DNA of 64,000 nucleotides from Paenibacillus sp. Root444D2 (GTDB lineage: Bacteria > Bacillota > Bacilli > Paenibacillales > NBRC-103111), in assembly GCF_001426375.1 (NCBI RefSeq), contig NZ_LMEO01000012.1, forward strand, positions 124,001-188,000. Reading direction: 5' to 3'. The translations under genes were made by a program, and so were the position numbers. Shown in pieces: positions 27,900 through 36,907 of the stretch. The notes under the pieces were generated by a model, which saw only the letters and a program-made list of their open reading frames with translations, searched no databases and was not told the DNA's origin. Each line of letters begins with the position of its first letter. Positions within the stretch are counted from its first letter, which is position 1.

Positions 27900-29828
27900 T
27901 TACTGCGGCGGTGCATTATTCGAGAGAAAAATGCGTATTGTAGAGCCTTGATCTACACGTGAACCCGGTTTCGGCGCTTGACTGATTACATATTTGCCAC
28001 TGCCCGACTTAGCCAGCCTAAAATTCATGTTCAGATCTTCTAATATATCATCAACGGAGGCTCCAACCAAGTCCGGCACCTCAACAACCGGTATTTCACC
28101 ATAGCGATACTCTTTATCAAGCTGGTTTTTATCCGGTTCGACTTTCATATACCGCAAAGCATCAGCCATCATATTCTTCACAAGCGGAGCTGCTATCAGA
28201 CCTCCGAATTGAATCCCTTGAGGATCATCCACAGCTGCATAGATGACAATCTTCGGATTATCGGCTGGCGCGAAGCCAATGAAAGAAACAATATGCTCAT
28301 CCGGCGAATAACGTCCGTTAATGACCTTCTGCGCTGTCCCCGTCTTCCCACCTACGCGATAGCCGTCGATAAACGCATTGCGCCCTGTGCCTTTGGCAAC
28401 TACGCTTTCAAGCGCTTCGCGTACTTGCTTTGATGTGTCCTCCGAGATGACATTGCGCACAAGCTCGGGCTCTACAACATCAACAACCTCACCCGTATCC
28501 GGATTCGTAAACGATTTTGCTACATACGGCTTAAAAAGTCTTCCTCCGTTAATAGCCGCAGAGACAGCAGTAATTTGCTGGATCGGAGTGACCGACACCC
28601 CTTGACCGAATGCCGTCGTCGCAAGCTCAACAGGACCCACCTGAGACGGCTTAAACATAATCCCATTTTCTTCGCCGCCGAGGTCAATTCCCGTCTTTTT
28701 CCCAAAGCCAAACTTTGAAATGTAATCAAACAACTTTTCCTTGCCTAAACGCTGTCCCATAACGACGAATCCGGGGTTACAGGAGTTTTGGACGACTTGC
28801 AGCATCGTTTCACTGCCATGACCTCCGCGTTTCCAACAGCGGAGTCTAGCTCCTCCGACCTCAATAAATCCGGGATCGTAAAATTGTTCATTTTTTAAAT
28901 CAACCTTTTTTTCCTCTAACGCTGCAGCTAGCGTAATTATTTTGAAAGTAGATCCCGGCTCATACGTTTTCCAAATCGGTAAGTTCCTGTTATAGGTTTC
29001 AGCCGGAAAATCCTTATAATTGCCTGGTTCATACGTAGGCCTGCTCCCCATAGCAAGGATTTCTCCATTATTAGGATCCATCATGATGGCAATAACATTT
29101 TGCGCCTTATACTGTACCATAGCCTGATCTAATTCTCTTTCAAGCACCGATTGCAAGTGACTGTCAATTGTCAGCTTCATATTGAGGCCGTCTTTTGGCT
29201 TCGTATAAGTATCCGTTGTCCCTTCCAACGTTCTTCCTGCTGCATCAGTCATATAAGATATGCTTCCGGCTATTCCCGTTAATTGGCTGTTATATTTTGC
29301 CTCAATGCCTGTCAACCCTTTATCTAATCCAGCAAAACCAAGAATATGGGCAGCTAACGAGCCAAAAGGATAATATCGTTTGTTATCTTCTGCTACTACA
29401 ATACCAGGAAGATTTAGATTTCGTACTTCCTGCGCTTTTTCAATCGTTATTTTGCGTCCAGAAGGCTTGATATCGTTTTGGGATGTTTTCTTTGTAATCT
29501 GTTTATAAATGTCATCTTCGTTCCCTTGCAGCACTTCGGCAAGTTTGGCCGCAGTACTTCGAGCGTCTTGAATTTGAACAGGAATAGCGACTATCGTAGG
29601 TGTACTCATACTGTATGTCATTGTAATCCCATTGCGATCTTGAATTTCGCCTCGCTTGGGCGCAAAGTCTATTTTTCTCCGCCAACTATCCTCTGCTTTA
29701 TTCGCTAAGTCTTGTCCAATCCATAGCTGGACATAAGCAAGACGGAGAATAAGTGCTGTAAAGATGACAGTGCCAATGATAAGCGCAGTAAACAATCTGC
29801 GACGAACGGTAACGTTAGAAACACGCAT
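27900..29828 (-). CDS. spoVD: Class B penicillin-binding protein SpoVD with PASTA domain
   Basis: Monofunctional transpeptidase (642 aa). One N-terminal membrane anchor (residues 13-32) and a dimerisation/pedestal domain (about 50-220) precede the penicillin-binding domain. Its active-site motifs are STFK (293-296), SCN (349-351) and KTGTA (495-499). A single PASTA domain ends the protein (about 580-640). In B. subtilis SpoVD works with SpoVE on spore cortex; both are in this cluster. Its position between pbpB and murE is the expected one for spoVD. A role in vegetative division cannot be excluded. Confidence 0.93.
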   Translation of the reverse strand: MRVSNVTVRRRLFTALIIGTVIFTALILRLAYVQLWIGQDLANKAEDSWRRKIDFAPKRGEIQDRNGITMTYSMSTPTIVAIPVQIQDARSTAAKLAEVLQGNEDDIYKQITKKTSQNDIKPSGRKITIEKAQEVRNLNLPGIVVAEDNKRYYPFGSLAAHILGFAGLDKGLTGIEAKYNSQLTGIAGSISYMTDAAGRTLEGTTDTYTKPKDGLNMKLTIDSHLQSVLERELDQAMVQYKAQNVIAIMMDPNNGEILAMGSRPTYEPGNYKDFPAETYNRNLPIWKTYEPGSTFKIITLAAALEEKKVDLKNEQFYDPGFIEVGGARLRCWKRGGHGSETMLQVVQNSCNPGFVVMGQRLGKEKLFDYISKFGFGKKTGIDLGGEENGIMFKPSQVGPVELATTAFGQGVSVTPIQQITAVSAAINGGRLFKPYVAKSFTNPDTGEVVDVVEPELVRNVISEDTSKQVREALESVVAKGTGRNAFIDGYRVGGKTGTAQKVINGRYSPDEHIVSFIGFAPADNPKIVIYAAVDDPQGIQFGGLIAAPLVKNMMADALRYMKVEPDKNQLDKEYRYGEIPVVEVPDLVGASVDDILEDLNMNFRLAKSGSGKYVISQAPKPGSRVDQGSTIRIFLSNNAPPQ

Positions 29829-29913
29829 GAACGTTCAGTCTCCCTTCCCAATAAGTCAAGATCATTCCTAACATGACTATTCGGGACAAACAGGAGTTAG
29901 AACAAGCTCTCCA

Positions 29914-32196
29914 TTAAGGCGTCTTTTTGGCCGTAGACCGCTGTGCTTCTGTTTTCGTATTCGACGTTGGTGTTGGCGTCGGTGTAGGTGTTGATGAACT
30001 TGCAGTTGAAGATTTATCACTTAGTGGTTTAAGCTGCAACGTCACACTTCTTCCCTCGCCTTCCCCCGTAGTGGCCTGATCCGAGACATATCCTTCACCG
30101 GAAGTTTGGCATTCTACTTTAAAGAAGGAGCAGGCTTCAACGGCATCTCGAAGTGATCTACCAACCAAGTTAGGCAGCGGCATTTCGTCAACAGTTTGCA
30201 TCGCCACATATATTCGTTGTGTAGATAAGATTTCTGTACCTGCTTTCGGAAATTGATCAACAACCTTGGCTCCCTTACCGAAAACCTCAAGTGACAAACC
30301 GCTCTCTTTAGCTGTAGCCTTGGCGCTTTCTGCTGTCACATCTGTAAAATTAGGCACAGTTAGCTTATTCGCTTCTTTCGGCACCATTTTAGTTTGCTTA
30401 TTCGAAGCTACGCCCATATATTGCAGCGATTCACCAACAATTTCTTTAAAAGCAGGAGCTAATACCTGCCCTCCTAAGTGATAGTTACCGCCAAGATCAG
30501 GTTGATCAGCGATTAACGTAACTAAGATACGAGGATTTTCAACAGGAGCGTACCCAATAAAAGATATAACCCACGAATCCGTGGAATAGGTCTTTTCACC
30601 GGGAAGGACTAAGTTAGCTGTCCCTGTCTTTCCTGCGACGCGGTAATCCTCCATAAAAGCAAGCTTACCTGTACCAATTTCTTGGTCAGATACAACTTGT
30701 TCTAAATATCCGCTTACTAGACTAGCTGTCTTTTCACTTACGACTTGCCTAACGACTTGTGGCGCAAAAGACTGAATGCTTTTCCCTGTTTTCGGATCGA
30801 CAATATCCTTAACAATGTGCGGCCACATCAATTTACCACCGTTAGCCATCGCAGCATAAGCGGCTGTTTGTTGAATGGCTGTAACAACGACCTTTCCTTG
30901 TCCATACGTTGCTGTCGCAAACTCAGATGGATATTTCATATCGATTAAACCCGAAACTTCATTCGGCATATCAATATTCGTTTTTTGATCGAACCCAAAT
31001 TTGTTAATGTATTCTTTCAACTTTGGAGAAGTTAGTTTCTCGTAACCCAATTTAACGAAGGCCACGTTACTAGAGCGCTTAAGGCCATCTAAGAAAGATA
31101 TTTTCCCCCACCCAACGCGGTTATGGTCATGAAGCTCTCTGTCTTCAACCTTAATACTACCGGACTGGTACATCTCATTCGGATTAAATAGACCCTCTTC
31201 TACTGCAGCAGCTAAAGTTACTAGTTTAAACGTAGAGCCTGGTTCGTAGCGAGAGGCTACCGCATTGTTTTTGAAGTCACTTTGATCTTTAATCGTCCAA
31301 TATGTATTGGGGTTAAAGGTAGGCGTATTGGCCATACCCAGAATTTCCATCGTTTGCGGATCAACTGCAATCGCCGTCAGGCTCTTCGGGTGCCACTTGT
31401 CATTTACTTTGGCGAGCGCGTTTTCCAAATAAAACTGAATATTTTTATCAATGGTGAGTCGCACATTGTTCCCGTCTTGCGCTGGCTTGAAATTGATCTT
31501 GGAATCAGGAAGTTCAACACCCTTTCCATCCTTCTCATAGCTTAACATCCCGGGAACCCCCTTAAGGGTTTGGTCTAATTTAAGTTCTAATCCTAGCGCA
31601 GCTTCGCCTTCTTTATTCGTATACCCTAGAATGTGAGAGGCTAGTGTTTCACCTGGATAATAGCGTTTCTTGTCTTCTAAAATATTAATTCCTACGTTAG
31701 CTTTTGCGTTTAACTTGAGTTTTGTTTGAAGCTCTGAAATTAACGCACGAACTTGATCTGCCTTCTCTTTCTCAATCTTCCAACCTTCATTTCTAATCTC
31801 TGTATAGACAGCAAAATCCGACCCATCCGGCTTCATTTTCGTTGCCCGCTCACGGATTTTATTGACAAGCGTAGGCTTCGTTACATCCGACTCTTTCAAA
31901 ATTTCCGCTAATCCTTGCGTAACATTCTCAGCGATATGATAGCCATCAATCATTTTGGGATTAAGTGCAATGGTATACGACGTTGCTTCAACGGCTAGTA
32001 CTTTGTTATTTCTGTCCAGGATACTTCCTCTAACAGGGGCTATCACCTTATCTGTTTCCCATTTCTTCTCGGCCTCCCCAAGCAACCATGAAGCTTCTAC
32101 CACTTGAATCCAATAGACTTTAGAAATGAGGACAACAAAAAGAAGGGTGAAGAACCCTCCAATTAGCAAAGATCGCAGCTTAATTTTTTTTGTCAT
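29914..32196 (-). CDS. pbpB: Septal penicillin-binding protein PBP2B with PASTA domains
   Basis: Essential-type class B PBP for septal cross-linking (760 aa). One membrane segment (about 9-28), a pedestal domain, then the transpeptidase domain with STFK (321-324), SSN (375-377) and KTGTAN near 530. Two PASTA-like units follow (about 600-725), and a Ser/Thr/Pro-rich tail closes the protein (TPTPTPTS). It follows ftsL by 16 bp and precedes spoVD, so two class B PBP genes stand in tandem. It should partner with the SEDS protein and the FtsL/DivIB/DivIC complex. Confidence 0.94.
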   Translation of the reverse strand: MTKKIKLRSLLIGGFFTLLFVVLISKVYWIQVVEASWLLGEAEKKWETDKVIAPVRGSILDRNNKVLAVEATSYTIALNPKMIDGYHIAENVTQGLAEILKESDVTKPTLVNKIRERATKMKPDGSDFAVYTEIRNEGWKIEKEKADQVRALISELQTKLKLNAKANVGINILEDKKRYYPGETLASHILGYTNKEGEAALGLELKLDQTLKGVPGMLSYEKDGKGVELPDSKINFKPAQDGNNVRLTIDKNIQFYLENALAKVNDKWHPKSLTAIAVDPQTMEILGMANTPTFNPNTYWTIKDQSDFKNNAVASRYEPGSTFKLVTLAAAVEEGLFNPNEMYQSGSIKVEDRELHDHNRVGWGKISFLDGLKRSSNVAFVKLGYEKLTSPKLKEYINKFGFDQKTNIDMPNEVSGLIDMKYPSEFATATYGQGKVVVTAIQQTAAYAAMANGGKLMWPHIVKDIVDPKTGKSIQSFAPQVVRQVVSEKTASLVSGYLEQVVSDQEIGTGKLAFMEDYRVAGKTGTANLVLPGEKTYSTDSWVISFIGYAPVENPRILVTLIADQPDLGGNYHLGGQVLAPAFKEIVGESLQYMGVASNKQTKMVPKEANKLTVPNFTDVTAESAKATAKESGLSLEVFGKGAKVVDQFPKAGTEILSTQRIYVAMQTVDEMPLPNLVGRSLRDAVEACSFFKVECQTSGEGYVSDQATTGEGEGRSVTLQLKPLSDKSSTASSSTPTPTPTPTSNTKTEAQRSTAKKTP

Positions 32197-32212
32197 ATGG
32201 AATACCTGCCCA

Positions 32213-32647
32213 TTACGGTTTAGAAACTACTTTATTATTTTTGCTACTGCTTGTATTTGATTTTGTTTTCTCTGGAGTGACCAAACTTATTTTCTTTTCA
32301 TCTCCTAAATTAAACCCAAGCCGTACAGCCTCACCCTTCATACGTTCAGGACTTTGCAGTTTCTCTACTTCTTGCTTCAAAGCACTGTTTTGAGCTTGCA
32401 TTTCACGAATATCACTTTGCATTTTCAAAATATTAGCATTCATCTGATAAATAGCCGCGTAACGCCAGATAATAACACCCGCCACAATGACACAAAGGAT
32501 TACTGTGAATAAATATAGCATTTTCTCTTGTGTCGGTAACGTTTTATTGCGATAAACAACCTTTGTTGTTTCTTTAATCTTCACTTTAGGTGCTGGAGCC
32601 GAACGTTTTGGATCGAGAGCCAAATTGCCTTGGATGTAAGATGGCAT
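32213..32647 (-). CDS. ftsL: Cell division protein FtsL
   Basis: Short bitopic divisome protein (144 aa). A basic cytosolic N-terminus is followed by one membrane segment (LYLFTVILCVIVAGVIIW, about residues 45-62) and an extracytoplasmic leucine-zipper-like coiled coil (NANILKMQSDIREMQAQNSALKQEVEKL). Sequence conservation in this family is low, so position between rsmH and pbpB plus topology support the call. ATG at 32647 follows AAGGAGG. Confidence 0.88.
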   Translation of the reverse strand: MPSYIQGNLALDPKRSAPAPKVKIKETTKVVYRNKTLPTQEKMLYLFTVILCVIVAGVIIWRYAAIYQMNANILKMQSDIREMQAQNSALKQEVEKLQSPERMKGEAVRLGFNLGDEKKISLVTPEKTKSNTSSSKNNKVVSKP

Positions 32648-32667
32648 ATTTTATTTCCTCCTTTGTG

Positions 32668-33618
32668 TCAAAGCTTTTCAGCGATTCGCAGCTTCGCGGA
32701 TCTTGCTCTTTGATTGACTTCAAGCTCATGTTCACTTGGCACAATTGGTTTTCGTGTTACTAATTTTACAACTCCGGTCTTCTCGCAAACGCAATATGGA
32801 AGATCCGAAGGACAGGTGCATTTTTCAACGTTTTTCACAAAAAACTGTTTGCATATGCGATCTTCCAGTGAATGGAAGGTAATGACAGCAACTCTGCCTT
32901 GAGGGGCAAGACAACGGAGTGATTGCTCCAGTGCTTCTTCAAAAGCTCCTAACTCATCGTTCACCGCGATACGCAGCGCTTGGAAGCTTCGCTTCGCTGG
33001 ATGACCGCCGGTCCTTCTCGCTGCAGCGGGAATACCTTCTTTGATCAGCTCGACCAGCTCACCTGTGGTTTCAATGGGCTGTTTGCTCCGAGCTTCTACA
33101 ATAACGCCTGCGATCCGCCTGGAAAACTTCTCTTCGCCATATTCGAACAAAATTCGTGCGATTTGGTCAGCAGGCCACTCATTAACGATCGTTTTGGCAG
33201 TTAATGCCGTCGAACGATCCATCCTCATGTCAAGCTCTGCATCATGGTTGTAGCTGAAACCGCGATCCCCCTCATCAAGCTGAGGAGATGACACGCCAAG
33301 ATCGAAGAGAATTCCATCCACCTGCGGCTTGCCATCACGAAGTGCTCTAGGCTCATTCAGGAGCACCTGCTCCAGCTCTCTGAAATTGCTTTTTACGATT
33401 TTTACGCGATCCAGGTAAGGCGCTAGCACAGTTTGAGCATTCGTTAGAGCGACTTCATCCTGATCTAAAGCAATCAGCAAGCCATTAGGACCTAACTTAG
33501 AAGCAATCAGGGAACTATGCCCTGCTCCGCCCATCGTACAATCCACGTAAACGCCATCCGGCTTTATATGTAAACCCTCAACAGATTCTTCCTTAAGTAC
33601 CGTCACATGATGAAACAC
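32668..33618 (-). CDS. rsmH: 16S rRNA (cytosine-1402-N4)-methyltransferase
   Basis: RsmH/MraW (316 aa) methylates N4 of C1402 in the ribosomal P site. It starts [15 protein letters not shown], with the SAM-binding [13 protein letters not shown] loop, the central [22 protein letters not shown] and the C-terminal [20 protein letters not shown] motif. The start is GTG at 33618 after AGGAGG. That ribosome binding site is the end of a perfect hairpin that fills most of the 50-bp gap after mraZ. Confidence 0.97.
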   Translation of the reverse strand: MFHHVTVLKEESVEGLHIKPDGVYVDCTMGGAGHSSLIASKLGPNGLLIALDQDEVALTNAQTVLAPYLDRVKIVKSNFRELEQVLLNEPRALRDGKPQVDGILFDLGVSSPQLDEGDRGFSYNHDAELDMRMDRSTALTAKTIVNEWPADQIARILFEYGEEKFSRRIAGVIVEARSKQPIETTGELVELIKEGIPAAARRTGGHPAKRSFQALRIAVNDELGAFEEALEQSLRCLAPQGRVAVITFHSLEDRICKQFFVKNVEKCTCPSDLPYCVCEKTGVVKLVTRKPIVPSEHELEVNQRARSAKLRIAEKL

Positions 33619-33624
33619 TTGGTG

Positions 33625-33664
33625 TCCTCCTAAGAGCTTTGCTTTAGCAAAGCTTTCTACGTAA
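33625..33664 (-). repeat. Hairpin/Shine-Dalgarno repeat, copy D (before rsmH)
   Basis: The perfect 9-bp arms AGCTTTGCT/AGCAAAGCT (33635-33654) are directly followed on the minus strand by CTTAGGAGG. TTACGTAGA lies on the other side and almost touches the mraZ stop codon. This is the cleanest of the five copies. Confidence 0.8.
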
Positions 33665-33668
33665 ACCT

Positions 33669-34106
33669 CTATAAATCAAAATTAAAATCGACGAGTTTCT
33701 CAGCTATTTCATTGAATGACTGTTCGGATTCATTGGCATAGCTTTCCCAAATTTGTTTACTCCAAATCTCAACTCGGTTGGAAACACCGATAACCACACA
33801 ATCCTTTTCAAGTTTGGCATGGTCCACAAGGTTACCTGGAATGTTCGCTCTGCCTTGTTTATCGAGGTCACACTCCGTAGCACCGGAGAAGAAGAACCGG
33901 GTGAAGGCACGCGCATCTGATTTCATTAACGGCAGTGCTTTGAGCTTCTGCTCGAGTATCGCCCATTCCGATTGCGGATAAACGAATAAGCACTGATCCA
34001 GACCGCGGGTGATGACAAATGAGTCGCCGAGGGCTTCGCGAAACTTGGCCGGGATGATCATTCGGCCTTTCTCGTCGATGCTATGTTGATATTCACCCAT
34101 GAACAT
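33669..34106 (-). CDS. mraZ: Transcriptional regulator MraZ
   Basis: AbrB-fold DNA-binding protein (145 aa) with two SpoVT/AbrB-like repeats: [27 protein letters not shown] and the later [22 protein letters not shown]. It represses the dcw operon in characterised bacteria by binding direct repeats in its own promoter. The frame extends 54 codons further upstream through non-coding DNA, but ATG at 34106 follows GGGGG at nine bases and starts with the invariant MFMGEY. Its predicted operator lies immediately upstream. Confidence 0.96.
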   Translation of the reverse strand: MFMGEYQHSIDEKGRMIIPAKFREALGDSFVITRGLDQCLFVYPQSEWAILEQKLKALPLMKSDARAFTRFFFSGATECDLDKQGRANIPGNLVDHAKLEKDCVVIGVSNRVEIWSKQIWESYANESEQSFNEIAEKLVDFNFDL

Positions 34107-34127
34107 AGCATGGCGCCCCCTTTTCCT

Positions 34128-34151
34128 CCACTTTGTACCACTTTCCACCAC
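34128..34151 (-). promoter_or_regulatory. Predicted MraZ operator (GTGG direct repeats)
   Basis: On the minus strand GTGG occurs at 34148-34151, 34138-34141 and 34128-34131, exactly 10 bp apart, with a further overlapping GTGG at 34145-34148. Direct repeats with a 10-bp period in front of mraZ are the known MraZ binding pattern. A TTGATT hexamer a few bases upstream may be the -35 element, so bound MraZ would cover the promoter. Confidence 0.8.
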
Positions 34152-34170
34152 ATTTGAATCAATATTCGCT

Positions 34171-34207
34171 AAAAATAAAAGAAATCCTGCTTTGAGAGCA
34201 GGATTTT
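34171..34207 (-). terminator. Terminator after the DUF4349 lipoprotein gene
   Basis: The 10-bp arms AAATCCTGCT (34182-34191) and AGCAGGATTT (34197-34206) are followed on the minus strand by TTCTTTTATTTTT. It isolates the dcw cluster from the gene upstream. Confidence 0.85.
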
Positions 34208-34230
34208 CAAAATTATTTTCAATTTTAGGT

Positions 34231-35406
34231 CTATTCTGCGTCTTTTGTTCCTTGTTTCTCATCTTCAAGTGCGTTTAAAGAAGCATTTTGATCTTTGAGC
34301 TGTAATCGCATTTCTTGCAGTTGTTTATTTCTTTTGCGCCTGAATACCCAGATCGGTACACCAATCAACAGGCCAATAACGAGAATCGGGAATGCAGCTG
34401 CCAGGAAAACGAGAATACCTTGCATGACAGCAACTAGTACATTTAGGCTAGAATTCCATGCTTTTTGAATGCGTTCCTCTAATGTTAGCTTATTAGGATC
34501 AGATAACAGCGGCTTATTTCCCGTTTGCTGGTACATACGAAGCTCAATCGTCGAGAATGAGACATTTTGATCTAAATACCTTATTCGACCCTTTATCTGT
34601 TCAATCGCTTCTTGTACCTTGGAGAGCTCGTTTGAGAAAGCAAGCAGCTCATCCGTTTTTGAAGCCTTCTCCATAAAGCCCAATAATCTTGTTTCAACCA
34701 TTTGTTTTGCTTTGAGGCGTGAATTAAGATCCACATACTCCTCTGTGACGTCCTGCCCCTGTACATTCCTTTGCAGCGATGGACTCATCTTCTCAAGGCC
34801 ATCTAGCAAGGAGACAAACCCATTTGCTGCGACTTTGATCGTATATGTCCCGCCTCGTTCCCCCGTATTCGCATTTTCCGAAAACTGCAGAATGTAAGCC
34901 CCACTTAGCGCTACCAGGTCGCGGAGGGCCGTCTGAGCCTTGCTGTAGTCATCTACAGGCATGACCAAGTTAGCTCGGTAGATTAACTTACGATTAAATC
35001 CCGCTGCTTCATCGCTTCCGGTTGCTGGCATGACCGTGATCGGTGCATTTTTTACGTCAGAAGGCGCTTGCTCAGCGGCTCCGTCTTTTGACTTGGTCAA
35101 GGCATCTGCGTTGCTTGTTTTTCCTCCAGCAGCTGCAGCAGCGGGAGCCGCTGATTTAGCGTCAACTGACAGTGCCGAATCAGACTTTACAGCGTCGTTC
35201 GTCGCAGCCATTTTCATTTCTTTTGATGATGCTGCCGAGGAGTCACTTTTTGAAGAACTGCAGCCTGATAGCAGACTAATCAATAGTATACATGTTGCTA
35301 GCAGGAAAGAAATTTTCTCCCGATCAAATCTATACCTCTTTGTTTTGTTAGCCGAAATGCTGCTCTGCACGAACCTACAATTCCCTTCGCTTTTTAAGAC
35401 CCCCAT
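34231..35406 (-). CDS. DUF4349-domain lipoprotein
   Basis: Predicted membrane-anchored surface protein (391 aa). A basic N-terminus leads into a hydrophobic signal with the lipobox LLSGC (near residue 49), then a low-complexity Ala/Ser/Lys linker. The DUF4349 domain (about 135-335) carries [32 protein letters not shown] and a coiled coil ([26 protein letters not shown]). A C-terminal membrane segment (about 345-370) ends in a charged cytosolic tail. ATG at 35406 has GAGGGG upstream. The function is unknown; two membrane attachments and a coiled coil suggest an envelope sensor or structural protein. Confidence 0.8.
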   Translation of the reverse strand: MGVLKSEGNCRFVQSSISANKTKRYRFDREKISFLLATCILLISLLSGCSSSKSDSSAASSKEMKMAATNDAVKSDSALSVDAKSAAPAAAAAGGKTSNADALTKSKDGAAEQAPSDVKNAPITVMPATGSDEAAGFNRKLIYRANLVMPVDDYSKAQTALRDLVALSGAYILQFSENANTGERGGTYTIKVAANGFVSLLDGLEKMSPSLQRNVQGQDVTEEYVDLNSRLKAKQMVETRLLGFMEKASKTDELLAFSNELSKVQEAIEQIKGRIRYLDQNVSFSTIELRMYQQTGNKPLLSDPNKLTLEERIQKAWNSSLNVLVAVMQGILVFLAAAFPILVIGLLIGVPIWVFRRKRNKQLQEMRLQLKDQNASLNALEDEKQGTKDAE

Positions 35407-35546
35407 CTTGTCATCCCCTCGCTACCAAATATAGGTTATACACCCTATAAACGGGGGTTATGTTGGAAAGGTTGCAAGTCACCGAGTCACTTCAGCAAAT
35501 AATTGCTGATAAAATAACCTTAGCCAATCCGTTGTTGCCCTTACAC

Positions 35547-35595
35547 AAAAAAAAGAAAACCTCTCAGCCCACTCCAAAGTGGTCTGAAAGGTTCT
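35547..35595 (-). terminator. Terminator after ahcY
   Basis: AACCTCTCAG (35558-35567) pairs with CTGAAAGGTT (35584-35593), with an inner CCACT/AGTGG stem. The minus-strand side continues into TTTTCTTTTTTTT. Confidence 0.85.
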
Positions 35596-35632
35596 CCAGA
35601 GCTTTTGAAAGCTCTCCAAAGCTCCCTAGATC

Positions 35633-36895
35633 TTAATGCTCCGCCCAGCTGTCCAGGTACATCTTCTGCTCTTCTGTCAACGAGTCAATGCTAGTTCCAA
35701 GGGATTCCAACTTGAAGCGAGCAACTTGCTCATCCAGCACATAAGGTACATTAACAACCGTTTTGCCTAATTTCTTGTACTCATCATTTACATATTTAAG
35801 TGACATAGCTTGCAGCGCAAATGTCATATCCATAATTTCAGCCGGATGACCGTCGCCTGCAGCTAAGTTAACCAAACGTCCCTCAGCAAGAATGTATACT
35901 TTACGACCGTCCGTCAGTTGGTATTCTTCAATATTACGTCTTACTGTACGCTTGGAAGAAGACATTGCTTCAAGTTCCGGTTTGTTTACTTCAACGTCAA
36001 AGTGACCTGCATTCGATAGAATCGCGCCATCTTTCATTACTTTGTAGTGCTCTCCACGAATCACATCACGATTACCCGTAACCGTTACGAAGAAATCTCC
36101 CAGTTTCGCCGCTTCCAACATTGGCATTACAGCAAAGCCATCCATGTAGGCCTCGACACCTTTAATTGCATCAATTTCGGTTACAATGACATTCGCACCC
36201 AAACCTTTTGCACGCATGGCCACACCTTTACCACACCAGCCATAACCGACAACAACAACAGTTTTACCAGCTACAACCAAATTAGTTGTACGGTTGATGC
36301 CATCCCAAACGGATTGACCTGTTCCATAACGATTATCGAACAAGTATTTACAGAAGGCATCGTTAACCGCGACCATCGGGAATTCAAGCTTTCCTTCTTT
36401 CTCCATCGCTTTCAGACGAAGAATACCTGTTGTTGTTTCTTCAGCTCCGCCGCGAACTTGTACAGCCAAATCTTTACGTTCGGAATGCAGAATAGAAACC
36501 AAATCGCCGCCATCATCAATGATCAGGTCAGGCTTCGTTTCGAGCGCTTTAATTAGCAGCTCTTTGTATTCTTCCGGACTCGGATTGTACTTCGCAAAAA
36601 CGGTAATACCGTCCTCAACAAGCGCTGCACAAACGTCATCTTGTGTTGATAGCGGATTGCTTCCCGTAATCGTTACTTCAGCTCCACCAGCTTTTACTAC
36701 TTTTGCTAAATAGGCTGTTTTCGCTTCTAAATGTAAGGAAATAGCGACTTTCAATCCTTTAAAAGGCTGTTCCTTCTCAAATTGCTCACGAATACGATTC
36801 AAAACAGGCATGTGCGCCTGGACCCAATCAATTTTCAAATGACCTTCAGGTGCTAATGCTATATCTGCCACAATACTTTTTTCTACAGTCGACAT
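35633..36895 (-). CDS. ahcY: Adenosylhomocysteinase (S-adenosyl-L-homocysteine hydrolase)
   Basis: NAD-dependent enzyme (420 aa) that splits S-adenosylhomocysteine into adenosine and homocysteine, recycling the product of SAM-dependent methylations. Family motifs are clear: [17 protein letters not shown], the NAD-binding [27 protein letters not shown] and a C-terminal tyrosine-bearing region shortened as in short-form bacterial enzymes. ATG follows AGGAGG. It lies 12 bp after bshC. Most Bacillus use the Pfs/LuxS route instead, so its presence is a notable lineage feature. No SAH or SAM riboswitch is visible upstream. Confidence 0.96.
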   Translation of the reverse strand: MSTVEKSIVADIALAPEGHLKIDWVQAHMPVLNRIREQFEKEQPFKGLKVAISLHLEAKTAYLAKVVKAGGAEVTITGSNPLSTQDDVCAALVEDGITVFAKYNPSPEEYKELLIKALETKPDLIIDDGGDLVSILHSERKDLAVQVRGGAEETTTGILRLKAMEKEGKLEFPMVAVNDAFCKYLFDNRYGTGQSVWDGINRTTNLVVAGKTVVVVGYGWCGKGVAMRAKGLGANVIVTEIDAIKGVEAYMDGFAVMPMLEAAKLGDFFVTVTGNRDVIRGEHYKVMKDGAILSNAGHFDVEVNKPELEAMSSSKRTVRRNIEEYQLTDGRKVYILAEGRLVNLAAGDGHPAEIMDMTFALQAMSLKYVNDEYKKLGKTVVNVPYVLDEQVARFKLESLGTSIDSLTEEQKMYLDSWAEH

Positions 36896-36907
36896 GTTAG
36901 TCTCCTC

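Noticed and set aside
33669-34268. Long N-terminal extension of MraZ
   Set aside because: The extra 54 codons run through the MraZ operator and a terminator; the family begins at MFMGEY with a good ribosome binding site at 34106.
36047-36556. 169-codon plus-strand frame inside ahcY
   Set aside because: It is antisense to conserved AhcY motifs; the translation is low-complexity, rich in Asn/Thr/Cys, and has no ribosome binding site.
36896-36907. SAH or SAM riboswitch in front of ahcY
   Set aside because: Only 12 bp separate bshC and ahcY, and nothing resembling a riboswitch lies in the region upstream of bshC either.
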